A stretch of DNA of 64,000 nt from Cryptomeria japonica (taxonomy: Eukaryota; Streptophyta; Pinopsida; Cupressales; Cupressaceae): positions 23,190,501 through 23,254,500 of the forward strand of contig NC_081413.1 of the NCBI RefSeq assembly GCF_030272615.1. Direction: 5' to 3'. Position 1 is the first letter of the stretch. Every line of letters begins with the position of its first letter. The notes under the pieces were generated by a model. The model made no database searches and was not told where the DNA came from. It saw only the letters and a list, made by a program, of their open reading frames with translations. This document shows, in pieces, positions 46,834 to 57,435 of this stretch. Both the position numbers and the translations under genes were made by a program.

Positions 46834-48719
46834 CATGGTCTTTCTTCACAGGCAAAAAAATCAGGCTATGGAAACTTCAGTGCAAAAGCTTCACAAAAAT
46901 TGCAAATCGGACCAAAACCATTTAACTCTTCTTTTTCATCTTAAAACATTGAACTTAATAGAGAATGTATTTAATGTAGCTAATTGTGTGAATTTCTGAG
47001 CATTGTGTCTGCAAATTCTTACTAAAAGTTTGCTTGTTGCAGACTTTATGAGAGACATTTTTGAGTATTCTAAGCCTTGGTTCTTGTATTTTCACTGGTG
47101 ATAAGTTGGAAACTTTATGGTAGACCTGTAGCCAATCGATCTAATTTTGACAAGTTATACACCAAGCAAATAGGCATCTAGAACTAGCATTGTTTGCAGG
47201 TCACCCCTACCCTATGCCATGGGTATATGACTACCCAGAACTTCAGTTTAAGCATTAAGTTACATCATTATTGACCTTACTTTGGGATGCTATGTATGAG
47301 ATTGGAACCTTTTGTAAGGTGTGATCAATGTGCTATCATAAATGCAAAGCCAAAACCATTTTGATGAGATCATGATCCCACTAATACTATTTTGCCTTGT
47401 TAATTTTGCACCCACAAAAATGATAGAACCAGATATAATATGCCATCAATGTCCATATACCGACAATGCTCAAGATGAGCCACCTAGAGGTAGAGTTTAA
47501 CCACTTTCCATATAGGTAGATTATCTCTAACCTCATTTTCCCTATAGGTAACTGAATAGGTTCATTTTAGAGTCTTATTTCCAAATATGTACCTCTATGT
47601 TAGCTTTTTGCTTTATTATTTGCCTGTTTATGCTTAATCTTGTCAATTTTGCATAATTTTACTTAGTTCTTGCATCTTCAATGAAATTATATATAATCAT
47701 ATCCAATCACATCAAAATGGAATAATTAATCATATTGCTGGTCTCTCCTAGAGGAATTAAATTGAACCAAATTGACTATTCCCCAATAAAATGTTTTGAA
47801 ATGGTGAATGTATAAGTTTGTAGTTTACTTTCCTAGACTAGGACCCCATTTCGTCAACATTTCACTATGAAAGCATAAATATTTTTTCTTGAAGAGAACA
47901 TCTTATAGATTATGCTTCAATGTATAACACATTTTCATAATCAATCATTCGACTTCACATGGATAAAAGAATTCACATATTCTAAATCATGATCTAATGA
48001 TGTGAACAACTCATATGCAACTATATGGCATGCAAAGCATTTATTTTAACATACACTTATTCATCCACATTGCAAGGATAACAATACAAGGCTCACATAT
48101 TGGTCTAAGAGGATGCCATGGTCTCACAAAGTAACCAAGAACCATATGAAATGATGGTTTTGAATCCACACACAACTAGGGAGGATCCATACAATTATGT
48201 ATGACTTCCCCCTTGTTTATTTAATGGGATTATCCTCTAAGACATAGCTATCAATAATCACTAAGAATGTACAAGTGGATCGTAGCTACCCATACAACAA
48301 ACACTTACCCCTATCCTCAAATTTTACCAATGTTTGATTCCTTATATACACTCATCCAAGGTTATCTACGTCGATCTTGGTGAGGAATTACATCACAACA
48401 AAGAAGGGAACATTTAAAAATAGCAAGAGTTTCACTAAACTACCAAAGATCATAAATATTGAAAGAAAGAAAAAATAGTACCAATAATAAGTCAAATAAA
48501 TGTGTTCAATTCTAATAGCAAATCAAACATAGCCACAATAACTACACAATAGAGAAAACTCACAATAGTGATTAAACTAATTCAAACAAGATAAAATAAA
48601 ATTGTTGGCCCATGCAACAAAGATGAGAGATCATCAATAATTGAAGGAAACTTCACAATCCTTAAAAGTGCACATTACATAACTATATGACTAGAAATTG
48701 TGGCTAAATAGAGTGAAGA
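46834..48719. other. Non-coding DNA inside the CACTA element
   Basis: No gene or repeat boundary was recognised. Confidence 0.45.
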
Positions 48720-49075
48720 TTCATCATGACTCCAATAATAGTCCCTCATGTGTGCATTTGTGGCATGAACACAAAAACTCCCACATGGCATGGCCGTGTA
48801 CCTAATGGAGAAGACATGCCTAGGCTACATGCCCAAAAAACATGGCTATAATAATAGTCCCTCATGCATGCGTTTGTGGCCTGCACACTACAAATCCTAA
48901 CATATCATGGCAATACACCTCATAGAGAAGACACACCTAGGGCCACACTGCACATAGCAACGTGCCTCACAAAGAAGACATGCATAGGGCACATGCCACA
49001 TAGCAATGTGTCTTATGGAAAAATGTGCATGCATGTCACACACCAAAGCTATATGTATACATCATGAGGCACATT
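48720..49075. repeat. Degenerate tandem repeat, ~115-bp unit
   Basis: AATAATAGTCCCTCATG...GTTTGTGGC followed by CACCTCATAGAGAAGACA recurs about three times with decay (48731, 48850, 48960). Confidence 0.6.
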
Positions 49076-50119
49076 CATATGTTATCAAACACAACCTATT
49101 GTATCTAACATGAGTTCCTCTCTACATGTATGCAAATCTTCCAACACTAATCGCCACTAAGAAGGAATGATATAAAACGCATCTTCAAATATTTGTGTGT
49201 GTGTGTGGAATTGTGTCTTTGAACCCAAATCGCTACCATCAACAACATGTAACCATCACCTACACTATATCAAAACATAAGTATGGTGTGACATCATATC
49301 TATTTGCATAATGTCAAAACACATGCAAACATGAAAATCATCATAGCATGACAAAAATCAATCTCCACATGTTGGAACAAAGATATAAATAAGATAATAG
49401 GGTAAGAGGAAACTCGTACCAAGAACCACATACCAACTATGGGCAATGCCATCAAGATAAATGTAGGATAGGATACCACTATGAGCCATCCAATGGTCCA
49501 TTCTATGAGGAGAACTAGGGGATACTATCTTTGAAAGGTGTGGTGAATAGAGATAATCCCTACTAATGCCACAATATGTCACCATAGCTTCTTGAGTTTT
49601 CCATTCTTCTACTTAACACCACATTTATTGAGTTCCTCAACAACAAGGTTGGTTCTCAATAGGATGCACAAACATGTAAACACACAAGCATAGTTTCATC
49701 ATACTTGTACAACAGTACAAATTCATTTTTCTAGTTAATTACTTAGTGTAAAAATAACTCCATTACATAACATAGGGCAATAATCACCATAAGTTTTCAA
49801 ATAAACTACCCAAACATCAATTGGAGTTACCCTTTCTAAGGTACAAACATAATTTATTTATAACTTCAAAATTAAAATAATCACAATACATCCAAATAAG
49901 TTCAATAGTGCATGGAAATAGACAACATGATCCATAATTAAACCCATAAATTACCCTAATTGGATAAGCTAATAAAATGGTGTCTCAAATAATAGAGATT
50001 ATGTTGGACCTATAATAAAGATCTGGACTTTGTTTCATCATACACAAGCACGGTTTCATCATACTTGTATCCAAATACACCATCCATAGATAGGTACTCA
50101 GTACCACAATCTCATGGGT
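49076..50119. other. Non-coding DNA inside the CACTA element
   Basis: No feature was recognised apart from a short (GT)n run near 49195. Confidence 0.45.
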
Positions 50120-50700
50120 ATCCTTTTAGCTGAATTTACCCTATATTTAGGTGAATCTACCCTTGTATCATTCCTTGATCTAGTATGTCATTCCACCAAT
50201 CAATAATTTTTCCATATTCTTGGGAGAATACACTATCCCTTAGGTGAATATGCCATATCCTTAAATGAATCCTCCTTGTCATCATCCTAAGTCCTCTTTT
50301 TGTTAAGTCTTATCCCTTCATCTTTAGGAAAATCCACCTATCCTTATGTGAATCTACTTTCTCTTAGGTGAATCTATTTCACATAAATCATTTATCTTGT
50401 CCATATTTCTTACACAAATGGTGAATTTTTCCTATCCTTAGACGACTACACTCCCATTTAGGTGAATCTATCTAGTTTTAGTCTCCTTCCATTATTTTGT
50501 CCAAATTTGTATCCTCTAGTTTACATGAATCTACTTGTTCTTAGGAAAATCAACCCTATCATTCTAAGGAAAATTCACCTTGTCATCATCCTTAATCATC
50601 TACCTTTCAAGTGTATAGTCCATCCATCCTTGGGAGAATCTAACATATTATTGGGAAAATCCACTCCCTCTTAGGTGAATCCACCTTTTCCACCTTCTCA
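50120..50700. repeat. Interspersed TTAGGTGAATCTACC motif array
   Basis: The motif TTAGGTGAATCTACC or its variants (TTAGGAAAATCCACC, TTGGGAGAATC) appears every 20-50 bases, with TATCCT/CATCCT in between. It is a heavily degraded minisatellite. Confidence 0.65.
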
Positions 50701-52290
50701 TTAATCTATTATTTGTTCTAAGAAGGACACAAAAGTGGATAGAAAACAATAGAGGAGATAGTACTCAAACAAGTACTAAGGAATTGCATTAGTGACATGT
50801 CACAAATGTGAGTTACACATGTTCCAAATTGATTGATTCTCATGAAGGAACTAAGTTATCTACAATAAATAGCCACCCAAGAAACCCATTTGCTTTAGGC
50901 AAACTATCTTCTTAGTAGTAGCTTAATTCTTGAGACACTTGATTTAGATATGATCTTGTAAATGGTGTTAAAAAGAGTAATTAGTCACCAACCAACCACA
51001 CTCTTCATTTGTATATTTAAGAATTAGTTTGGTCAAACCTTGATTGTAACAAGCATAATCAAATCCTCCATGATAAAGTTAACAACAAATATATTATTGC
51101 ATAACCAAATCTTTGTGGTGGGTGTGTTCAACAAATACATCATTGTGTGAATTGCTTTTGTCAAAAATGTAGGAACTTGATCTACATATCCATGAAGGCA
51201 CGATTAGGTCTCTATACAACACTGTTTTGTTGATGCATATATGTTGTGGTTAGTTGTTTTCGTTTAGCTGTGGATAGACCATTTTGAGTGAATTTCTCAT
51301 TTACTTGAGCATTTTGCATTTAGAGAACAACTTGATGACCATTCAACAAGGGGTTTAAACTCTTTGAACTTCACAAATGCTTGAGCTTTTCTTGTCAAGC
51401 AATGTACCCACATCTTAAAGACATCAAATTATGAAAGATGGTAGTCCCAAATCTGCAAATGACTGTTACAACATAGTGAATAAGGGAAATCCATAGATAC
51501 ATTAATGAGTAGCCCTAGATCAATACAAAGAGAGCACATGCATGCTAAGGGAGCATTGAACAAGCCTTTTTCAGGATAATATAATGGTAGTAAAAGAAAT
51601 CAATAAAGAGCATAAGTTCATCAAGAACAATTCTTAGCCACAAAGATCTAAGGTAATCATAGAGGAGCTGATAATAAGTGAGTTCAAGAAGACACACTCA
51701 AGCCTTCATCACATTCCATAAAAAGAAAATCATTATTCCATATAATTGGAAGGAAACGATATATTGCAAAGATTACTAGGAAGGTCTAAAATAGTAAAAG
51801 AGATGAGACTAATCTTTTATTTCTACTTACAACAGTGAATTGGTTGAGATATACTCATAGACAAAGTGAATGACATGTATGAGAACAACCTCAATAAAGG
51901 TAAAAAGGACAATAAATAGTAGTGATAGATGACAATGCATTGAATGTGCCAAGAAAAAGACAGTGGAAGCCATGGAGAATCACTATCAAAACAAAGCCAT
52001 TAAATAAAACTATGTTGGTGCAGCTTGAGAAGCACAATAGAACAATGAAAAAAGAACACTACTTGGTCCTTGAAAAGCATGTAGTCGCAATGATTGAAAA
52101 CCACAATGACAACATAGAGGGCATGAATGTTTGGAGTATTTCCATTCTTAAGAATCTCATGATAGTCCATTATTAGGACAGGTGAAGTGCACTATGAAAG
52201 TGTCTTAAAAAGCTAATATAGCCATAAGTGATAGTGCCAATGCTTTGAGTTCAAATCCTCATGAAATACAATCATGTTTATCTCAATGCA
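50701..52290. other. Non-coding DNA inside the CACTA element
   Basis: An 84-codon frame at 51922-52176 is Lys/Asn-rich with no recognised motif. Nothing else was seen. Confidence 0.4.
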
Positions 52291-52540
52291 ACGTTTGCCA
52301 GCATCCTCCCTGCGTGTGCCAAAATAGGAGCTTTGGAACAAGGTATGGACATCCATCAAAGCATAATCGAAGGGGGTTTTTTGTCAGAAATTAGTTGCAA
52401 ATGCTCCAATAACAAAAATCGCAAAATGGGGTAGCATACACACGGCATGTGAACTGTATGACGGAATACCTCAAAGAGATGTCATTTCATGGAATTTTAA
52501 GATCGCAGGATATGCACAAAATGGATTAATTCGCAAAAAA
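52291..52540 (+). pseudogene. Captured PPR-protein gene fragment
   Basis: Sense-strand text reads TFASILPACAKIGALEQG followed by MDIHQSIIEGGF, then after a frameshift near 52385 VANAPITKIAKWGSIHTA and IPQRDVISWNFKIAGYAQNG. This is the characteristic sequence of plant PLS-class pentatricopeptide repeat proteins, which bind organellar RNA. Only about two repeats are present, with no start, no DYW domain and a frameshift. It lies about 320 bases inside the right end of the CACTA element, next to A-rich runs, so it looks like a fragment acquired by the transposon. Confidence 0.8.
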
Positions 52541-52838
52541 AAACCAGTTGCCCTTGATTGTGAAAAAAAATTAGTTGCCCTTCATTGAAAAACAAAGAGT
52601 TCCTTTGATTGCAAAAAAAACCTTACCTTGCTTGTGCAGAGATCGCTCTAGCGGAGGGGGCAAGGAGGCAAGACGGTCGTCGCTTGCTTCGGTTTGCTTT
52701 CAAAATGAAAATGCGTTGTGTTTTTTTTTTTTAATAAAATGCCCGAGGTCGTCGGAATTCCGACGAACACGGGCATTTTTTTTTTAAAAAATCAAATTTT
52801 CACACAATGCTCCTTGTCCGTTGGAAACCTCCATCAGA

Positions 52839-52861
52839 ATTTGACCCCAAATGTATTAGTG
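52839..52861. repeat. CACTA right terminal inverted repeat
   Basis: It ends CCAAATGTATTAGTG, the imperfect inverse of the left end. Just inside, at 52741-52775, lies a 13-14-bp palindromic hairpin around GTCGGAATTCCGAC. Confidence 0.85.
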
Positions 52862-53072
52862 AATATAAACGCAAAACACAAGTTTAACGTGGTTCACCAC
52901 TAAGTTGCTACGTCCATCAGAAACGCATGGAGTTCTTCTATTAATCAATATAACACAATACAATACTACATCAAGCATGGACTCTACTCGGCATTTATAA
53001 TCATAGAGAGCCTTCAAGAAAAGAGTCCCTAGAAGACGAATGGTCGTGACCGTTGGACTTCACATCCCAATA
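52862..53072 (-). repeat. Left LTR of short element, part 2
   Basis: It resumes the LTR interrupted at 40759 and matches 55177-55382 (ATAAACGCAAAACACAAG onward), ending CCCAATA. The first three bases, AAT, are the CACTA target duplication. Purine-rich minus-strand DNA beyond 53072 (AAGTGGAAGAT) is a candidate polypurine tract. Confidence 0.88.
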
Positions 53073-53236
53073 ATCTTCCACTTGAAGTTCAACCGACACA
53101 GTCATGCCTCAACATTCCCTGCATTTCCAATTCTTCACCTTGCAATCAGATGCATCAAAGACTTCAATTTCGCCAGATTTTGCTCACAGACACTGCAGAT
53201 AAATCTTTTCCAAGTCAAATCGGATAACTCTTTCCT

Positions 53237-55077
53237 CTATTTGTTGCCGCCTTCCGACTTGGCGAATATATCTTCCTTAGAAACAATAAGATCATATTCC
53301 TCCAGATTAAGGTAAAACCGACTGGGCATGGCTTGTTTCTGCAAAAATGGAGTCTTTTTCATGCCCGACCCACTGAACTCATTATCTCCCTGGTCCAATT
53401 CATAGGCATCATCATTCCTTGACCAATTAGGGTGGGGAACTGATTTCATTTTGTCGGTTACTTTGCACTTGTGAAGCTATAGAGAGGCATTATGCAGACA
53501 TCCATTGAAAGTGTCAGGAGGCCAGACGCAAGCGAAGGAAGCTCTACTAAGTTTGGAAATTTCCTCCAAAATTTGCACAAACAATTCCAAAGCCTTATAA
53601 CTAAACCTCTTCCAATCATACCCTGCAATCATCCACGTTCTCCCCTCAACACAAAAGCGTTAACTTCACCATCTCAGACGATATTCTGTCACCTAAATTT
53701 TTTGTTACGGGGTCCTGACAGCTCTGCACACTTCTCAATCGGTCTTTGTGGGATAAGGTAGTCGTCTTCCCAAGCTCATGCACTTTTAACAGCATGGAAC
53801 GGTCCTCCTGTTGCAGGCCGTAAATAAAATTTGCAATTGCGACGTTGTAGGTCGGCTCTTCCGTCGCATGGACACCACAAATAGAAACCCTTGAAGTGCC
53901 ACCCTTGCTCTTCGTCTGTCTAACCACAAACACGGTCTTCCGAACTTCCTCCCACAATTTTTTGAGGTAACCAAGATCTCTGGTACGAAACCACCCAAAC
54001 TGAAAGGCAGTTTTATTGGCCTTTGGATTGTCTTGGTGTTTGATGGTGACATTTAAGCCACGAATGAAAAACTCGCCATGAGCTCATTGGGCATTCTGGC
54101 TCTCAATCGAATCAGAAGTCGTTGCATCCAAACTAAGACCGTTGCTCAAATTGATAGGGCAAATATTCCCAATTCGGGCCAACGCCTCTATTAATTTGTA
54201 TTCACCCGCCAGTTCATCGAAAAGCTCGCCTTGGACGAAATCCAACCGGGAGGTGGCTTTTTGTTTAATGGACACCACGTCACAGGTCATTCTCATGGTG
54301 GTTTTGACCATGCTTTCAACAGTTGGCAGTATGTCAAGCTTATCAGCAGACGCCTCCAGTAGGTGTCCGATGTCTATTCTCATCTGAGGCAAATAGTTAC
54401 TGCCAAATTCGACCTTAAAACCTTCAGAACAAGAAGCAGACGAAACGTCAGCATTCAACCGTACGCCAATTTCCTCCTCCATGCTTTTCATTACTCCATA
54501 ACAAGATCCTCAGCAGTTTGTTTAGCCGCTTCAGCCTCTCTGGCTTCACATGTTTGCTCGTCAATGCCAAACTCGATGAGAATAGAATGGAGCTCAATCA
54601 ATCCTTCCTTTAGTTGTTTATTTCTTTTCTCTTCGATAAAATCCCACTCTTTCATAAATTGTTTTCTCGATTCTGTCATTTCATCTTCCATACGACATAT
54701 TTTGAGCTGTAGGCCTCACCTTCTTCAGGGTCATCTTCATTCGCTAATTCCGAAACTGCATCCTCCTCATCCAGGGAGGCATCTTTCTCATCTTGGAAGG
54801 CAAACAAACCAGTCTCTTCTTCTTCAACCGAAGTCTCCTCCTTTTCCCAACCATCCCACCAATGATGTTTGGTTTCAACCTCCACTTGGACATCACTCTC
54901 TACCGAGTCTAGACTGCCAAGAAATTTTTCGATGACTGATTCGGCTTCATCAACTAATTCGGCCTCATTATCTGAAACTTCAGCCTGTTTGTTGATAACA
55001 TAAAAGCGCCCAGCTCCGGGATCAAACTCAAAGTAAGGGCACCCATATCCAGGATCAACTACCCAATCAGATCCCAT
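53237..55077 (-). pseudogene. Unidentified coding sequence carried by the short LTR element
   Basis: It begins at 55077, 24 bases past the primer site (MGSDWVVDPGYGCPYFEF). An acidic Glu/Asp-rich first part reaches 54676. After a 1-nt shift a helical Glu/Lys-rich part follows (54691-54491), after another shift a 135-codon part (54491-54084), and then fragments in two frames down to 53237 (including EPTYNVAIANFIYGLQ near 53860). The frame changes are abrupt and the text continues across them, so it is a broken gene of about 600 codons. I recognise no gag, zinc knuckle, protease, RT or integrase, and no host family. It could be a captured plant gene or a lineage-specific gag. Confidence 0.55.
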
Positions 55078-55100
55078 CTCTGTTCAACATTTCACCGTAG

Positions 55101-55111
55101 GTCTGATACCA
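55101..55111 (-). other. Primer binding site of the short LTR element
   Basis: Minus-strand TGGTATCAGAC lies two bases inside the right LTR and is complementary to initiator Met tRNA, as in copia-type and TRIM elements. It shows that this LTR is the 5' one. Confidence 0.85.
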
Positions 55112-55113
55112 AT

Positions 55114-55382
55114 TGTAAGTTATAAACGAGCAAAGAAAGATATATAATTAATACAAAACAACAGAAAGCCAATAACATAAACGCAAAACACAAGTTTAAC
55201 GTGGTTCACCACTAAGTGGCTACATCCACCAAAAATGTAAGGGGTTCTTCTATTAATCAATAACACAATACAATACTACATCAAACATGAACTGTACTTA
55301 GTATTTATAATCATATAGAGCCTTGAAGCGAAGAGTATCTAGAAGACGAATGGTTGTGACCGTTAGACTTCACATCCCAACA
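55114..55382 (-). repeat. Right (5') LTR of the short element (269 bp)
   Basis: It begins TGTAAGTTATAAACG, ends CACATCCCAACA and is followed by the TATAG duplication. It holds the uninterrupted version of the CACTA target site. Confidence 0.92.
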
Positions 55383-55387
55383 TATAG

Positions 55388-55930
55388 TTGGTGCCTTTGG
55401 GATTTTTCCTACCATTATTTTGTAAATATAATATTAATGATAGCTTGTCTTTTTTTGTGCACACTCTAATACTACTTTAGTAACAAACTATTTTTTAATC
55501 CTTTCTACCCTTTTGATTAAAATCATTACAAAATCTTTGAAAAGGTTCATTCTCTAAAACTTTTCTTTTAAATCCATAAATACAATTTACCCAAAAATTA
55601 TTGATCAACAACCATCTTTTATTAGAACTTTTGAACTATGTGATCTAAGTTGTATAATAATTTTTACCATTTTTCTATTAAATTCCTTTCACAACCTTAA
55701 TCACAAAATCTGATGGTAGAGAATCCCATATCACTTGATGATTTAAGCTTGGTATATATTCCACCTTATTCTCCAACTAGATTGTATCCTCAAGTGTTGG
55801 ATAGGGTTGAACATTGAATCTCTGCCTTTGGGCATGATATCTCCAGTGTCAATATTTCGATTCCGTGAGCAGTATAATCTTTACACCTCCCTATCACTCC
55901 TGATTTTCTAAAAAGCATTATAGTTTTTTC
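55388..55930. other. AT-rich intergenic DNA
   Basis: No feature was recognised between the short LTR element and the foldback. Confidence 0.5.
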
Positions 55931-56793
55931 AGTTTCTAAAGAAATTCCATTTCATCAATCTGCCTGGTGAATAAGATTTTGAAGAGCTAGCCCACTCCAT
56001 TGAATCCTCCCAAAAAAAACATATTAACCTGAAGACCCTGACCTCCAAAAACAAACTGAAAACACCAGTCTACGAACTTCATGCACAAATATTTTGAGAT
56101 GCCTGAGAAGATTTAGGCGAGAAATCGGTGAAAGAAGCCATACAAGATGCATTGATATGCAGAACAAATGCATAAATGTTTGTCTACTGAACATTTGACA
56201 CTGAATCCAATATCAACATTTTAATATTTTATGTTATTCATTTATATTTTCATTAAATATTATTAGTTAAAAACTTAAAAGCTTAATGATATAAGATTTT
56301 TACAGTCAATGTTTAGAGAGTCAATGTTTAGAGAGATAAGAAAGAATCATTCTGATTATGGATCCCAGACTCTGTAATCTGAAACATTGATCAAAAACTA
56401 AGACAATCAAATTCCAGAAACAGTATCATGACTTTTAAATTATGGATTGTAACTTTTTCTAGTTATATTCAATGAAAATATAACTGGATAGCATAAAATA
56501 TTGAAATGTCGATATTGGGTTCAGTTCAAATGTTCAGTAGACAAACAGTTATTCTGCAAATCAACGTAGTATCTTGTATGGCTTCTTTCGCCTGTTTATT
56601 GCCTAAATCTTCTTAGGCATCTGAAAATATTTTGTGTATAAGTTTGCAAACTGGAGTAAACAATTTGTTTTTAGAGGTCCATGAAAGGGTCTTCAGGTTA
56701 ATATGTGTTTTTTTAAAGATTCAATGGAATGGGCTAGCTCTTCAAAATCTTATTCACCGGGCAGATCGATGAAATGAAATTACTTTAGAAATT
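55931..56793. repeat. Long imperfect inverted repeat (arms ~345 bp)
   Basis: The left arm 55931-56278 and right arm 56450-56793 are reverse complements with scattered mismatches and small gaps, roughly 75-80% by eye. Shared blocks include AATAAGATTTTGAAGAGC, ATATTAACCTGAAGACCC and GTTTGTCTACTGAACATTTG. The ~170-bp loop holds a 15-16-bp tandem duplication (GTCAATGTTTAGAGA, 56305-56335). The unit lies 0.6 kb beyond the 3' end of the coiled-coil gene. It may be a foldback transposon or a small-RNA precursor. Confidence 0.85.
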
Positions 56794-57346
56794 AAAATTG
56801 GATGACATGATATTTTTCACAGCATCACACCATGCCCATTTTATTCATTAAATGATTATAATTTATGTTGTACATACGTTTTTTTTAAAACCAGAAGTGA
56901 ACTTCAATTTATAAAAAGACTATATGAAAAATACTTTGAACACAAAGCAACTTCTGCACCATTATAGAATGAAATTATGATGTAGCATATAATACTGCAT
57001 CACATTCAAATCAATACATGTAAACAAGTTCAATCTGGTTGTAAACTTTATGTTCAAATTCAAAATAATAAGACTCTGAAAAATACTTTGGTACAGAGAC
57101 CATCTTAGGCAACATTACAGAAAATAAGTATTGTCCAGTTAATATCAAAGCATCAAATTCAAATCCATACATGTGGGCATTCTAAGAGTGCTTGTAAAAC
57201 CATATGTTTAAACCGATATGTTGGTTGACTACATGTGTATAAACCATTATGACTATGATTAACACTGAACTATCTCTCCAACATAAATATTTATGTACAT
57301 ATTACTAGCTGACAGAAAATAAAAATCAACTATGTGATATTATAGC
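56794..57346. other. Downstream flank of the coiled-coil gene
   Basis: No feature was recognised; AT-rich. Confidence 0.45.
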
Positions 57347-57352
57347 TTTATT
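57347..57352 (-). terminator. Candidate polyadenylation signal
   Basis: Minus-strand AATAAA lies about 85 bases past the stop codon of the coiled-coil gene. Placement and sequence fit, but plant signals are loose. Confidence 0.45.
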
Positions 57353-57435
57353 TTCTTATTCATCAAGAGTATTCAACAAGAGCTAGAGAAGTAAAACGAT
57401 TACATTTTCACAAAGTTGGTACAATAAGTGGTTGT

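Larger units (their letters stand above)
40760..52861. mobile_element. CACTA transposon, 12.1 kb, non-autonomous
   Basis: The left end is CACTAGTACATTCGGGTCAA and the right end is the inverse of CACTAATACATTTGGGGTCA. The flanking triplets are AAC (left) and AAT (right), a 3-bp duplication with one C-to-T change. The sister LTR at 55114 shows the empty site (CCAATAACATAAACGC). Subterminal DNA at both ends carries TCTGAC/GTCGGAATT motifs in both orientations. Inside lie a minus-strand transposase-associated remnant, gypsy and copia remnants, and a PPR fragment. No intact transposase was seen. Confidence 0.9.
40697..55382 (-). mobile_element. Short LTR element with 269-bp LTRs, split by a CACTA insertion
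   Basis: Both outer ends read TGTAAGTTATAAACGAG...CCCAACA (or CCCAATA), and TATAG flanks the whole unit (40692-40696 and 55383-55387). A tRNA-iMet primer site on the minus strand sets the orientation. The left (3') LTR is interrupted by the CACTA element at 40760-52861. Without it the element is about 2.6 kb. The interior has no gag-pol motif but carries an unrelated-looking coding stretch. The element is non-autonomous, of the small TRIM/LARD-like kind, with a possible captured gene. About 25 or more differences between the LTRs indicate age. Confidence 0.88.
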
